Assembly: GCF_039544005.1 (NCBI RefSeq)
Contig: NZ_BAABKV010000001.1
Location: forward strand, 1,736,001 to 1,800,000
Direction of reading: 5' to 3'
Source of the DNA: Kitasatospora paranensis
Lineage (GTDB): Bacteria; Actinomycetota; Actinomycetes; Streptomycetales; Streptomycetaceae
DNA length: 64,000 nucleotides
Part shown: one piece after another, positions 29,214 to 37,673 of the stretch
Position numbering within the stretch: the first letter of the stretch is position 1
How the letters are laid out: each line of letters begins with the position of its first letter
Position numbers and translations under genes: made by a program
Notes under the pieces: generated by a model
Database searches by the model: none
Told to the model about the DNA's origin: nothing
What the model saw: only the letters and a program-made list of their open reading frames with translations

Positions 29214-31137
29214 TCACGAGTCCGGGCCCGACGGGTGGCCGGGGTCGTGCTCGTGGCCGTGCCCGCAGTCGATCCACAGGGTCAGGGACTTGTCGGCCTC
29301 CTGGTTCTCCGCGAAGTCGGTCGACCGGTACAGCAGCTTGTGCCGGCTGTCCCCGGTCACCGCGATCGGGCCGGTGTAGGCCGTCCAGCCGGTGCCGTCC
29401 AGGTTGTACTCGGTCGTGCTCACGCCCGAGATGTCGTCGGTGGCGCTGAGGGTGACGGTCACGTCCCTCGTGTAGCGGTCCTTCCATTCGGCGGCCGAGT
29501 CGGTGGCGGCGGCGGTGACCGGCGGCGTGGTGTCCAGCGGCAGCACGCCCTCCTCCTGCTCCATGGTCGGCTCGTTGTTCGGGGTCGGCGCGTCGGGGAG
29601 GTTGGCCGCGCCGACCTGGCCGATCTCGCCGGCCCGCAGCCGCAGGGCGCTCCAGTCGTCGTGACCGGTGAGCCGCGTGTACTGCCCGTCACCGTTGACG
29701 TCGGCGTTGACCACGCCGCGGTTCTGAACGCCGTTGCAGTTCCAGTCGACCCAGCCCTTGCTCCTCGCCGTGGTGATGTACGGCCCGTTCGGGTCGTTCC
29801 TGCAGTAGTGGACGACGTCGTAGTCCCTGCTGCTGAACGGGTAGACGTTCTCGTCCAGGAAGGGCTCGTTCAGGCTGCGGACGTCGCGGGAGTAGTCGGC
29901 GATGCCGGTGGTCGCACCGGCGGTCAGGCCCCGGACGGAGAAGGAGTAGTTCATCACGCTGAAGTACTGCGGCTTGTTGTTCGGGAGGTCGGTGTCCCCG
30001 GCGTGCCGCAGGCTCAGGTTGTGGCCGAGTTCGTGCATGAAGTCGACGGCCTGCGCGGGGATCAGCGGGATGTCGGCGGCGAGGGCACCCAGGCTGAGGA
30101 TGAAGTCGCTGCCCGGGAGTGCGGCGATCCCGAGGGTGGTCGAGCCGGGCCACAGGCGGTCGGCCGAGACGGCGTACCGGAAGATCGGGGCCCGCCCGGA
30201 GCTGACGAAGCCGCCCGCCTGCGTCTTGATGGTGTTGAAGGCGTCCCAGCGGTAGTTGCCGTTGCCGTCGAGGGTGCCGAGGTTGGCCTGCTCGGGCAGC
30301 TGCCGTGCCCTGCTGAGATCGCCCCAGGTGGTGTTCGTGTCGAAGTCGAGGATGCTCCCCGGCCCGGCGTCGATGTGCAGGTTGATGCCGGTGGACGGCG
30401 AGTGCTTGGTGTAGGGGAGTTCTTGAACGCCTCGACCACCCGGCGGATCGCCTGCGGGTCGAGCGCGTGGCTGTGGGTGGCGTCGGCCATCCAGTCGAGC
30501 TGCACGAAGATGTCCGGCTTGTTGACGTCGGCGCCCATCGCGGGCAGGTCGATGAACTGCGGCCCGCTGCCGTCACCGGGATCGAGGGTCACGCCGTTGC
30601 GCTTCCAGTCGTCGGGGATCCCGTCGCAGGTGGTGGAGTTGCAGTCGAAGGTGAACTGGACGGTCGGGTTGGCGCCCGCACCGCCGGTGCGGCCGATGAC
30701 GTAGCCGCCCGGCGCCGTCTGGGTGTAGGTGTTCGGCCCGGTGGTCGGGCTGTCCCAGCTCACCTGCACCGTGCCGGTGTCCTCTCCGGCGATCCGGAAG
30801 GAGGCGTTGCCCGCGCTGCCGTTCGATCCGAGGCAGGGCGCGGACGACCAGCTGGCCGAGGTGCCCGGGGCGATCTCGCCCGGCTGACCGCCGATCAGGC
30901 ATCCCCGGGTCGCGGTGAGGCTCGCGAGCGTCAGGGCGCGGTCGCTGTTGTTCGTGAAGTTCACCGTCACACCGCCGCCCTCGCGCGCGCGGCGGCGGCG
31001 GGCGAGACGACGGCGGCGAAGGTGAGCATAGCCAGGGCCATCACGAGCACGGCGGAGATCCCGGTCCGCGGCGGGTGGCCGGGCCCGCCCGGTCTGCCCG
31101 CCCTGGCGGATGCGCCGGATGCGTGTTCTGTATCCAT
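29214..31137 (-). CDS. Secreted metzincin metalloprotease with C-terminal Ig/OmpL47-like domain (two frameshifts)
   Basis: Translation from ATG 31137 gives a long signal (RTGISAVLVMALAMLTFAAV, then SPAAAA). One lost base near 30985 joins it to a beta-rich domain (VTVNFTNNSDRALTL, GGYVIGRTGGAGANPTVQF) resembling aegerolysin/ET79 proteins. A second break near 30416 (FKNSP to YTKHSPSTGINLHIDAG) is fixed by one C in CTCCCCTAC. The catalytic domain has HELGHNLSLRH (30005-30035), the HExxHxxxxxH zinc site, with Met-turn SVMNYSF downstream. The C-terminal ~90 residues (TPPVTAAATDSAAEWK, TTEYNLDGTGWTAYTGPI) match the OmpL47/Ig-like repeat common in secreted actinomycete enzymes. Restored length ~641. 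Extracellular protein degradation is expected; target unknown. Confidence 0.82.
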
Positions 31138-31227
31138 ACCATCACGCTAGGGCGCGTGCCGACGGTGCCCCGTCACGACCTGACGGACGGTCACTCTCTC
31201 GGACGATCGCCCTGGGGAGGCACGGCT

Positions 31228-31273
31228 CCCGTCCGGCCCGACCGCCCGGCGGGTGTCGGTCGGGCCGGACGGG
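31228..31273 (-). terminator. Terminator of the FMN reductase gene
   Basis: Perfect 17-bp stem, arms 31228-31244 and 31257-31273, with a 12-base loop, 13 bases past the leftward stop at 31286. Confidence 0.7.
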
Positions 31274-31285
31274 TCGTCGGCCCCG

Positions 31286-31879
31286 TCAGGTGCGGTAGGG
31301 CCGCTTGTCGCGGGCCTCGCGCAGCGCGAGGGACCACCAGCCGAGCTGGTCGAGCATGGTCTTGGCCGCGGCGTTGACGGCGTCCGGGTCCTTCGGGTTG
31401 CCCTCGTCGTCGAATTGCGACCAGGCGCCGTGGAAGCTCACGGTGTCCCGGACGGTGACGGCGTGCAGCTCGGCGAAGACCTGCCGCAGGTGCTCGACCG
31501 CGCGCAGGCCGCCGGAGAGGCCGCCGTAGGCGACGAACGCCACCGGCTTGGCATGCCACTGCGCGTTGTGCCAGTCGATCACGTTCTTCAGGGACGCCGG
31601 GTAGCTGTGGTTGTACTCGGGCGTCACCACCACGAAGGCGTCCGCCTCGGCCAGTCGCGTGCTGACGGACTGCACGGCGGCGAGCGTCTCCGGCGCCGGA
31701 GTCGCCCCGAACGCGGGGAGCACCATCGACAGGTCGGCCTCGGCAAGGTCGATCACGTCCACCTCGAAGTCCCCGTGCCCTTCTGCCTGCTGGGCGAACC
31801 ACCGGCTCACGACCGGACCGAACCGGCCGTCGCGGACGCTGCCGATGATGACCGCGACCCTGAGCTGACGCTGTGTCAC
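31286..31879 (-). CDS. NADPH-dependent FMN reductase family protein
   Basis: 197 residues from GTG 31879, preceded by AGGAGG at good spacing. The flavodoxin-like fold is evident: VAVIIGSVRDGRFGPVV (FMN phosphate loop), VVVTPEYNHSYPASLKNVIDW (isoalloxazine contact), VAYGGLSGGLRAVEHL. It reduces FMN, quinones or azo compounds with NAD(P)H in the cytoplasm. No linked gene suggests a special role. Confidence 0.9.
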   Translation of the reverse strand: MTQRQLRVAVIIGSVRDGRFGPVVSRWFAQQAEGHGDFEVDVIDLAEADLSMVLPAFGATPAPETLAAVQSVSTRLAEADAFVVVTPEYNHSYPASLKNVIDWHNAQWHAKPVAFVAYGGLSGGLRAVEHLRQVFAELHAVTVRDTVSFHGAWSQFDDEGNPKDPDAVNAAAKTMLDQLGWWSLALREARDKRPYRT

Positions 31880-32072
31880 TGAATCCTCCTGGAAAGGCAT
31901 TTCGGAAAGGAAGAGCGGCCGGCCACCCGTTCGGGGGCCGTCTGTGACCAGACAACAAGGTGAAGTGCGGTTGAGGTCAAGCGCGATCCGCTGCGGACGG
32001 CAGGTCCCACCGGGAACGGGGGCGCGGGCAGGGCGGCAGGGGACGGGCGGCCGCAGGGCCCGGACAGCACGC

Positions 32073-32111
32073 AGGACGGCCCGGATGCGCAGTGCGCATC
32101 CGGGCCGTCCT
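32073..32111 (-). terminator. Terminator of the tRNA gene
   Basis: 19-bp perfect stem with a single-base centre (32073-32091, 32093-32111), starting 7 bases past the tRNA 3' end in the direction of transcription. Confidence 0.75.
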
Positions 32112-32118
32112 GTACTGG

Positions 32119-32192
32119 TAGCGGGGACAGGATTTGAACCTGCGACCTCTGGGTTATGAGCCCAGCGAGCTACCGAGCTGCTCCACCCCGCG
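32119..32192 (-). tRNA. Initiator tRNA-Met (CAT)
   Basis: Cloverleaf on the minus strand: acceptor CGCGGGG with CCCCGCU, D arm GAGCAGCUCGGUAGCUC, anticodon arm CUGGG-CUCAUAA-CCCAG, T arm CAGGUUCAAAUCCUG. Anticodon CAU, three consecutive G-C pairs next to the anticodon loop and an unpaired first base (C1 opposite U72) mark it as the initiator rather than the elongator. CCA is not encoded. No integrase or duplicated 3' end lies nearby. Confidence 0.95.
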
Positions 32193-32281
32193 TCGTTGGT
32201 CACGACTGTACGGCACGTGGGCGGCTTTCCGTTAATCCATATCGGCGGCCCTACCGCGGACCGGGTGCGGGGGCGCCGGGG

Positions 32282-32491
32282 TCAGGCCCGGTCGTCGGGG
32301 GCGGTGAAGGTCATCTCGCCGGGCAGCCCCGGTCGGACGGCGTCCGTCGTCTCGGGCTCGTCGAGGTCGGGCGGGGACAGGAACACCGCCTGGCCGACGG
32401 GAGGCAGCCTGCGGGGCCGGGGCATGCCGGTGTCCTGGGTGGCGGGTTCGGAGAAAGCGGGCCGGCCCAGGGGGCGGCGGTCGGTGTTCAT
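32282..32491 (-). CDS. Small hypothetical protein
   Basis: 69 residues from ATG 32491, Pro/Arg/Asp-rich (MNTDRRPLGRPAF, PPDLDEPETTDAV). No family and no clear ribosome site, so it could be leaderless or spurious. Confidence 0.4.
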   Translation of the reverse strand: MNTDRRPLGRPAFSEPATQDTGMPRPRRLPPVGQAVFLSPPDLDEPETTDAVRPGLPGEMTFTAPDDRA

Positions 32492-32758
32492 GATCGCAGT
32501 GTGTCAGGTCCGGACACCGGCTGGTGACCGCGGGGGCGTGCCGACGGCCGCGGGCGGGCCCGGCACGGTCGTGGCAGGGGCGCGGCGGCCCGTCCGCACC
32601 CGGCCCGACGGCTGCGACCGCCCGCGGAGAACCACCATTGCGACGGCGGGGCCCCGGCAGGTTTCCCGACGCCGAAGCCGAGCAGACGCTCCTCGTGCCA
32701 CCCCTTCCGGCGGCACCCGGACCGGCGGCACCCCGCCTCCGCACCGAACGGAGCTCTC

Positions 32759-32914
32759 ATGATCCTCATCGGCGTCCTTCTCCTTCTCATCGGCTTCGTC
32801 ACCGGAATCTCCATCCTGTGGACGATCGGCCTCCTGCTCGCCGTGATCGGCCTCGTGCTCTGGGTCGCGGGCTCCGTCGGCCACGCGGTCGGCGGCCGGC
32901 GCCACTACTGGTGA
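32759..32914 (+). CDS. Very small membrane protein, DUF6131
   Basis: 51 residues from ATG 32759, with GGAG ahead. Two hydrophobic helices (MILIGVLLLLIGFVTGISIL and LLLAVIGLVLWVAGSVG) and the characteristic tail GHAVGGRRHYW place it in DUF6131, a family of unknown function abundant in Streptomyces, often near stress genes. Inner-membrane location is expected. Confidence 0.85.
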   Translation: MILIGVLLLLIGFVTGISILWTIGLLLAVIGLVLWVAGSVGHAVGGRRHYW

Positions 32915-33067
32915 CGCCCCTCCTCCCGGCCGGCGGCCCGCACAGCACGTGCGGGCCGCCGGCCGCGTCGTGGAGCCCGGCGCCACCGCGGTGCGGATGC
33001 GCGGCGGGCGGGATCGCGGAAGGGTGGTGGACGGAGTCCCTTCGTCGAGGCATCTGGAGTCCCCGTC

Positions 33068-34513
33068 ATGACTGCGCGGCCCCTGGCACAGATCGGCGTC
33101 ACCGGATTGGCCGTCATGGGCCGCAACCTGGCGCGCAACTTCGCCCGCCACGGCTACCGGGTCGCCGTCCACAACCGGACGGAGGCCCGGACCAGGGCCT
33201 TGGTCGACGAGTTCGGCGGCGAGGGCGACTTCACCGCGACCGCCTCGCTGGAGGAGTTCACCGCCGCCCTGGAGCGCCCCCGGCGGCTGGTGATCATGGT
33301 CAAGGCCGGGCAGCCGACGGACGACGTCATCGACGAGCTGGTCCCGCTGCTGGACGAGGGGGACGTCGTGGTCGACGGCGGCAACGCGCACTTCCTCGAC
33401 ACCCGACGGCGCGAGCAGGCCCTGCGCGAGCGGGGCCTGCACTTCGTGGGCAGCGGTGTCTCCGGCGGCGAGCAGGGCGCCCTGGAGGGCCCGAGCATCA
33501 TGCCCGGCGGTTCGGAGGAGTCCTACCGGGTGCTGGGGCCCCTGCTGGAGGACATCGCCGCCCAGGTCGACGGACGGCCGTGCTGCACCCACGTCGGCCC
33601 GGACGGCGCCGGCCACTTCGTGAAGATGGTGCACAACGGCATCGAGTACGCCGACATGCAGCTGATCGCCGAGGCGTACGACCTGCTGCGGCACGCGGGC
33701 GGGCTGCAGCCACCGGAGATCGCCGCGGTGTTCCGGGAGTGGAACGGCGGCCGCCTGGAGTCGTACCTGATCGGGATCACCGCCGACGTCCTCGCCCACA
33801 CCGACGCCGCCACCGGCCGGCCCTTCGTCGACGTGGTGCTCGACCGGGCCGAGCAGAAGGGCACCGGACGCTGGACGGTGCAGACCGCCCTCGAACTCGG
33901 GGTGCCGGTGAGCGGCATCGCCGAGGCGGTCTTCGCCCGCTCGCTGTCGGGCCACGCGGAGCTGCGGAAGGCCTCCGCCGGGCTGCCGGGCCCGACCGAG
34001 ACCTGGCTGGACAGCGCGGCCTCGGACCGCTTCGCCGAGGACGTCGAGCAGGCACTCTACGCGTCCAAGATCGTCGCGTACGCCCAGGGCTTCCAGCAGA
34101 TCCAGGCCGGCAGCGACGAGTACGGGTGGCGGATCGACCCGGGGGCGATGGCCACCATCTGGCGCGGCGGCTGCATCATCCGGGCGCGCTTCCTCGACCG
34201 GATCCGGGCGGCCTACGAGGGCGACCGCGAGCGGCCCTCCCTGCTGACCGACGAGCACTTCCTGCAGGCCCTGGCCGGTGCGCAGTCGGCCTGGCGCCGG
34301 GTGGTGTCCACCGCCGCTCAACTGGGGGTGCCGACGCCCGGCTTCGCCACCGCACTGGCGTACTACGACAGCCTGCGGGCCCGGGTGCTGCCGGCTGCGC
34401 TGATCCAGGGCCAGCGGGACTTCTTCGGCGCGCACACGTACCGCCGCATCGACCGCGACGGCTCCTTCCACACCCGTTGGGAGGAGCCCGGGCGCCCCGA
34501 GGAGGAGCGCTGA
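33068..34513 (+). CDS. gnd: 6-phosphogluconate dehydrogenase, decarboxylating
   Basis: 481 residues, the full length of the long (E. coli-type) NADP enzyme. N-terminal Rossmann motif GVTGLAVMGRNLARNFA and HNRT; substrate region VVDGGNAHFLDT, GSGVSGGEQGALEGPSIMPGG and catalytic KMVHNGIEYADMQLIAEAY (Lys, Asn, Glu); C-terminal helical domain with WRGGCIIRARFLDRI. It converts 6-phosphogluconate to ribulose 5-phosphate with NADPH production in the oxidative pentose phosphate pathway. It stands apart from zwf/opcA, at the edge of the stress-type island. Confidence 0.95.
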   Translation: MTARPLAQIGVTGLAVMGRNLARNFARHGYRVAVHNRTEARTRALVDEFGGEGDFTATASLEEFTAALERPRRLVIMVKAGQPTDDVIDELVPLLDEGDVVVDGGNAHFLDTRRREQALRERGLHFVGSGVSGGEQGALEGPSIMPGGSEESYRVLGPLLEDIAAQVDGRPCCTHVGPDGAGHFVKMVHNGIEYADMQLIAEAYDLLRHAGGLQPPEIAAVFREWNGGRLESYLIGITADVLAHTDAATGRPFVDVVLDRAEQKGTGRWTVQTALELGVPVSGIAEAVFARSLSGHAELRKASAGLPGPTETWLDSAASDRFAEDVEQALYASKIVAYAQGFQQIQAGSDEYGWRIDPGAMATIWRGGCIIRARFLDRIRAAYEGDRERPSLLTDEHFLQALAGAQSAWRRVVSTAAQLGVPTPGFATALAYYDSLRARVLPAALIQGQRDFFGAHTYRRIDRDGSFHTRWEEPGRPEEER

Positions 34514-34524
34514 CCCGCCGCACG

Positions 34525-34581
34525 CCCGGACGCCGGGGCGGGCCGCCACCGGTGCGGCGGCGGCCCACCCCGGCGTCCGGG
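34525..34581. terminator. Bidirectional terminator between gnd and the PRC-barrel gene
   Basis: 23-bp stem with one G-T pair, arms 34525-34547 and 34559-34581. It lies between the convergent stops at 34513 and 34628. Confidence 0.75.
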
Positions 34582-34627
34582 GGCGACAGGCCCGGATCAG
34601 GCCGGCCGGCGGGTGGCGGAGCGCAGA

Positions 34628-34990
34628 TCAGAGCGGCGGGCCGTAGAACGGGCCGTAGTAGCCGCCGTACAGCTCCTTGTAGGCCGGGTCGCCGCCGTGC
34701 TGGTCCGGGTGGTACTCCGGGCCGTTCTTGATCTCGTCCTTGCTGCGGTCGACGTGGACCTTGCGCTCCTCCTCGTCGACGCTCACCACGGTGCCGGCGG
34801 GCAGCAGCACCTGCCGCCCGAAGATCCACGGGCCGGTGTCGACCACCAGGTGGGACGCGCCGACCTCCTCGGAGTGCCGGTCGATCCTGCCGATGTGCCC
34901 GTCGGTCGCCTCGACGCCGAAGCCCACCAGGTCGGAGCCGGAGACGTGACCGGACGTGGTGCGGAACTCCCAGATCTCGATGCCGCTCAT
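34628..34990 (-). CDS. PRC-barrel domain protein
   Basis: 120 residues from ATG 34990, preceded by GAGGTGAGG. The PRC-barrel core is seen in DLVGFGVEATDGHIGRIDRH, SHLVVDTGPWIFGRQVLLPAG and VVSVDEEERKVHVDRSKDEIKN, followed by a Tyr/Gly/Pro-rich tail (YGGYYGPFYGPP). PRC-barrel proteins act in RNA processing, photosynthetic reaction centres or general stress. This stress-type form (VDRSKDEIKNGPEY) is common in Streptomyces, with unknown biochemistry. Confidence 0.85.
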   Translation of the reverse strand: MSGIEIWEFRTTSGHVSGSDLVGFGVEATDGHIGRIDRHSEEVGASHLVVDTGPWIFGRQVLLPAGTVVSVDEEERKVHVDRSKDEIKNGPEYHPDQHGGDPAYKELYGGYYGPFYGPPL

Positions 34991-35204
34991 GGTCCTCACC
35001 TCTCGTTTCTCGTTGCGGTCACCCGGCCGCCGTCCGTTCCGGCGGCCGCGCACCGGTCGACTGCCCCCGGATCCGGCCCGCACACCTGCGCCCTTGTCGA
35101 CGGCATCGGGCGGCGCACGGCGTTCCCTGTCGCATCGCCCGGTCGACGTCCGGGTGGCAGATCGACCGGACCGCCGGGAACGGCACCGACACCGAGGACA
35201 CGAC

Positions 35205-35576
35205 ATGACCCGCTCCGCCACCGTGGACGACTACACCGCCTCGCTCCCCGAGGCCCAGCAGCGGATCTGCGACCTGCTGCTCCCCCTGATCGAGCAGGCG
35301 GTGCCCGGCACCGGAGCGGTCTGGCACGGCCACCCGGTGTGGAGCCTGGGCGCGGCCCCGGGCAAGGCGCCGGTCTGCTTCGTCAAGGCCTACGCCGGCC
35401 ACCTCGCCTTCGGGCTCTGGCGGGGCCAGGAGGTCGCCGACCCGTCCGGCCGGCTGGCGGCGGGGGCCCGCTCGATGGCGAGCGTGCGGCTCCGGTCGAC
35501 CGCCGACGTGGACGCCGCACTGTTCGCCGGCTGGCTGGCCGCGGCGCGGGACCTGGAGCAGGCCGTCGCCGGGTGA
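35205..35576 (+). CDS. DUF1801 (YdhG-like) protein
   Basis: 123 residues; ATG 35205 was chosen over upstream starts because the domain begins at once (VDDYTASLPEAQQRICDLL). Signature segments include WHGHPVWSLG, FVKAYAGHLAFGLWRGQEV and MASVRLRSTADVD. DUF1801 proteins share the fold of frataxin-like/YdhG proteins; some bind metal or haem, but no reaction is established. Confidence 0.8.
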   Translation: MTRSATVDDYTASLPEAQQRICDLLLPLIEQAVPGTGAVWHGHPVWSLGAAPGKAPVCFVKAYAGHLAFGLWRGQEVADPSGRLAAGARSMASVRLRSTADVDAALFAGWLAAARDLEQAVAG

Positions 35577-35609
35577 CCGCCCCGGACGGGACCGGGCCCG
35601 GACAGCAGG

Positions 35610-35637
35610 GCGCCTGCCCACGGTCGCGGGCAGGCGC
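35610..35637 (+). terminator. Terminator of the DUF1801 gene
   Basis: 10-bp perfect stem GCGCCTGCCC/GGGCAGGCGC with an 8-base loop, between convergent genes. Confidence 0.65.
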
Positions 35638-35658
35638 CTGAGTCCGAGTCCGAGCCGG

Positions 35659-36240
35659 TCAGTTCCGTACGGCGGCGGCCCCCGGCCAGCGCAGCGCCCG
35701 GGCGCGGGGTGCCTTGGCCTCCGCCGCGTCCTCCGGCGTCCGGGACGACCCGGCGTCCGCGGGCGCCGGCAGGACGGCCGGCCGCGGGCCGGTCATCGGC
35801 AGCGTGCGGACCATGTCGGCGACGTCGGCCACCGGACGGACCAGGGCGGCCCTCGTCAGCGCCCGGCCGAAGGCGGCCGAGGCGTGCTCCCCGGCCAGCT
35901 CCGCGAGCTGGGCCACCTCTCCCACCGGCCGCCGCAGCACGGCCTCCGTCAGCACGAGGTCACCGGCCGGGTCGTCCCGGCCGAGCGCCATGACGAGTTC
36001 GGCCAGGTCGCCGACCGGCCGGCTGACGGCAGCGGCCCGCAGGGCGGTCTCCGCGCCCGGGAAGGTGTGGCCGGCGAGCAGCCGGAGCAGTTCCGCCACC
36101 TCGCCCGCAGGACGGCGGCCGGCCGCGGCGTCGAGCACCACCACCGCCAGGCCGCCCGGCTCGCCTTCGTCCGGGCCGGGGTGGAGCGCGGACGGGGGAG
36201 CCGTCGAGACGGACGGTTCGGCGGAAACTGGGCGTGCCAC
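35659..36240 (-). CDS. Protein with four ~30-residue tandem repeats, unknown function
   Basis: 193 residues from GTG 36240, preceded by GAGGAG. The middle consists of about four repeats of 29-31 residues, each opening with RP(V/A)G(E/D)(V/L)AEL followed by a hydrophobic helix and an Ala-rich helix: RRPAGEVAELLRLL, SRPVGDLAELVMAL, RRPVGEVAQLAELA, VRPVADVADMVRTL. Both termini are disordered (Pro/Ala/Ser). The pattern suggests a short alpha-solenoid used for protein contacts. No named family recognised. It sits in the stress-type island. Confidence 0.7.
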   Translation of the reverse strand: MARPVSAEPSVSTAPPSALHPGPDEGEPGGLAVVVLDAAAGRRPAGEVAELLRLLAGHTFPGAETALRAAAVSRPVGDLAELVMALGRDDPAGDLVLTEAVLRRPVGEVAQLAELAGEHASAAFGRALTRAALVRPVADVADMVRTLPMTGPRPAVLPAPADAGSSRTPEDAAEAKAPRARALRWPGAAAVRN

Positions 36241-36343
36241 GGGAACTCCTCGAATAGCGCACAACGGTTCGTGGTCACTCGACCACTCGCTGTCAGCATC
36301 GGCAGCGGCCGCCGCGTCAGCCACCCGGGCGCACCCGTCCGTG

Positions 36344-36565
36344 TCACGGCGCTGCGGTGTCCGCGGCAGGCGGCCGGGGGCCCTCGCCCGTTCGGTCGTC
36401 GCCGTCCGGGGCGAGGTCACCCTGCGTCGCGCCGTCCCGGCCGTCCGCGTCGAGGAGGTCGGCACCGCCGACCTCGGCGTCGGCGCGCGTTCCGGCCTCG
36501 GCCCGGCGCCCGTCACGGTCGGCCATGGCGGCCGTCCCGGCCCAGGCCCTGCGTCGCACGCTCAT
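36344..36565 (-). CDS. Small acidic hypothetical protein
   Basis: 73 residues from ATG 36565, with AAGGGAG ahead. The basic N-terminus (VRRRAWAGTAAMADRDGRRAE) gives way to an Asp/Gly-rich disordered tail (ADLLDADGRDGATQGD). No family; probably same transcription direction as its neighbours. Confidence 0.5.
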   Translation of the reverse strand: MSVRRRAWAGTAAMADRDGRRAEAGTRADAEVGGADLLDADGRDGATQGDLAPDGDDRTGEGPRPPAADTAAP

Positions 36566-36691
36566 CGGGGGATCTCCCTTCGTCCGGGTGCTCACGCCTC
36601 GATGGTGCCGCGACCGCCCGGCGCCGTCGATCGCACGGCACCGCCGGGGCGGACCGGTCGAGCGGGATTCAGGACCGGCTTCGAGCGGGGT

Positions 36692-37192
36692 TCAGGACCC
36701 GGTCGCCGGGTTCCGGCCGGGAGGGGTGCAGGGCCGGTGCGCGGCGTGCGGCTGCACGTACCGGCAGGTGTGCAGCTGCTCCCCCAGGGCGTCGAGGACG
36801 GCCTGCCCGGCCGCGGCCCGCAGCGCGGGGAAGACGTGCAGCTCCTCCTCGCGGACGTGGGCGTGCACGGCCTCCAGGAGCCGGCCGCGCAACCGCTCCG
36901 TTCCCGGGTCGTCGTCCGCGGCACCGTGCAGCCGTCCGATCAGACGGCGGATCCCGGCGTGGTCGTCGATCTCCCGGTCCGCCATGGCGCGGCCGCCCAG
37001 GACGTATCTGCGGATGGCCGGGTGCAGGTAGGTGCGTTCGGCGGTCGCGTGCCGCAGCAGGTGGTCCGCCAGTGTGTCGACCAGCTCCCTGCGCTCGCCG
37101 GCGGCGGCCGTCCCGAGCCGGACGAACAGGGCCTCGACCGCCCGGTGGTCGGCCTCCAGTCGGGTGACCACGTCGGTGCCGTGTCCGGCCAT
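36692..37192 (-). CDS. Hemerythrin-domain protein
   Basis: 166 residues from ATG 37192. The four-helix HHE pattern is visible: LEADHRAVEALF, HLLRHATAERTYLHPAIR, DDHAGIRRLIGRL, HAHVREEELHVFPAL. His/Glu residues of HHE domains bind a di-iron centre that senses O2, NO or oxidants. In Streptomyces such proteins are often part of osmotic and oxidative stress regulons, which fits the location. Confidence 0.9.
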   Translation of the reverse strand: MAGHGTDVVTRLEADHRAVEALFVRLGTAAAGERRELVDTLADHLLRHATAERTYLHPAIRRYVLGGRAMADREIDDHAGIRRLIGRLHGAADDDPGTERLRGRLLEAVHAHVREEELHVFPALRAAAGQAVLDALGEQLHTCRYVQPHAAHRPCTPPGRNPATGS

Positions 37193-37285
37193 CGTGCTCT
37201 CCTCCCGTCGTCGGGGCTCCGGGTGACGCCGTCGGGGACGCCGTGCGGCATCCGTCCGCGGGTCGTCCCGGGGATCGGCCCCGCC

Positions 37286-37522
37286 TCAGGCGAGCGGTTC
37301 GGCGTGGATCGGGGTCTGCGGATCGGGGAGGTCCGCCCAGGCGATCAGATGGGCGAACCCGTCCTCGGTGATCTCCACCTGGATCCGCCCGCTCTCGTCG
37401 GTGCACAGGGCGTGGCCCTGGGGTCCGACCCCGCCGCGGTACTCCACCACGGCCGTCTGCTGCCGCTCGTGCGCGCCGGGCGCACCGGGGTAGGTCAGTA
37501 CCCACCGCCTGCCGGTGTCCAT
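37286..37522 (-). CDS. DUF6296-type small protein
   Basis: 78 residues from ATG 37522. The pattern (WVLTYPGAPGAHERQQTAVVEYRG, HALCTDESGRIQVEITEDGF, HAEPLA at the end) matches a short beta-rich family, which I recall as DUF6296 from Kitasatospora/Streptomyces. Function unknown. Confidence 0.65.
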   Translation of the reverse strand: MDTGRRWVLTYPGAPGAHERQQTAVVEYRGGVGPQGHALCTDESGRIQVEITEDGFAHLIAWADLPDPQTPIHAEPLA

Positions 37523-37673
37523 CACCGCTTCCGTTCTCCCGCCCGCCGGGCGGGTCACTCGTCGTCCCGCGCCTGCCCGGCCCGGTCGGTGCCAAACCCG
37601 GCTCCGGCCGCGGCGACCGGGCCGTGCTCCCGGCGTACCGTGAAGGCAGGCCGGGCGACCGGGGAGGCGGGCG

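Noticed and set aside
32119..32192. tRNA as attachment site of an integrated element
   Set aside because: No integrase, no duplicated tRNA end and no composition change on either side.
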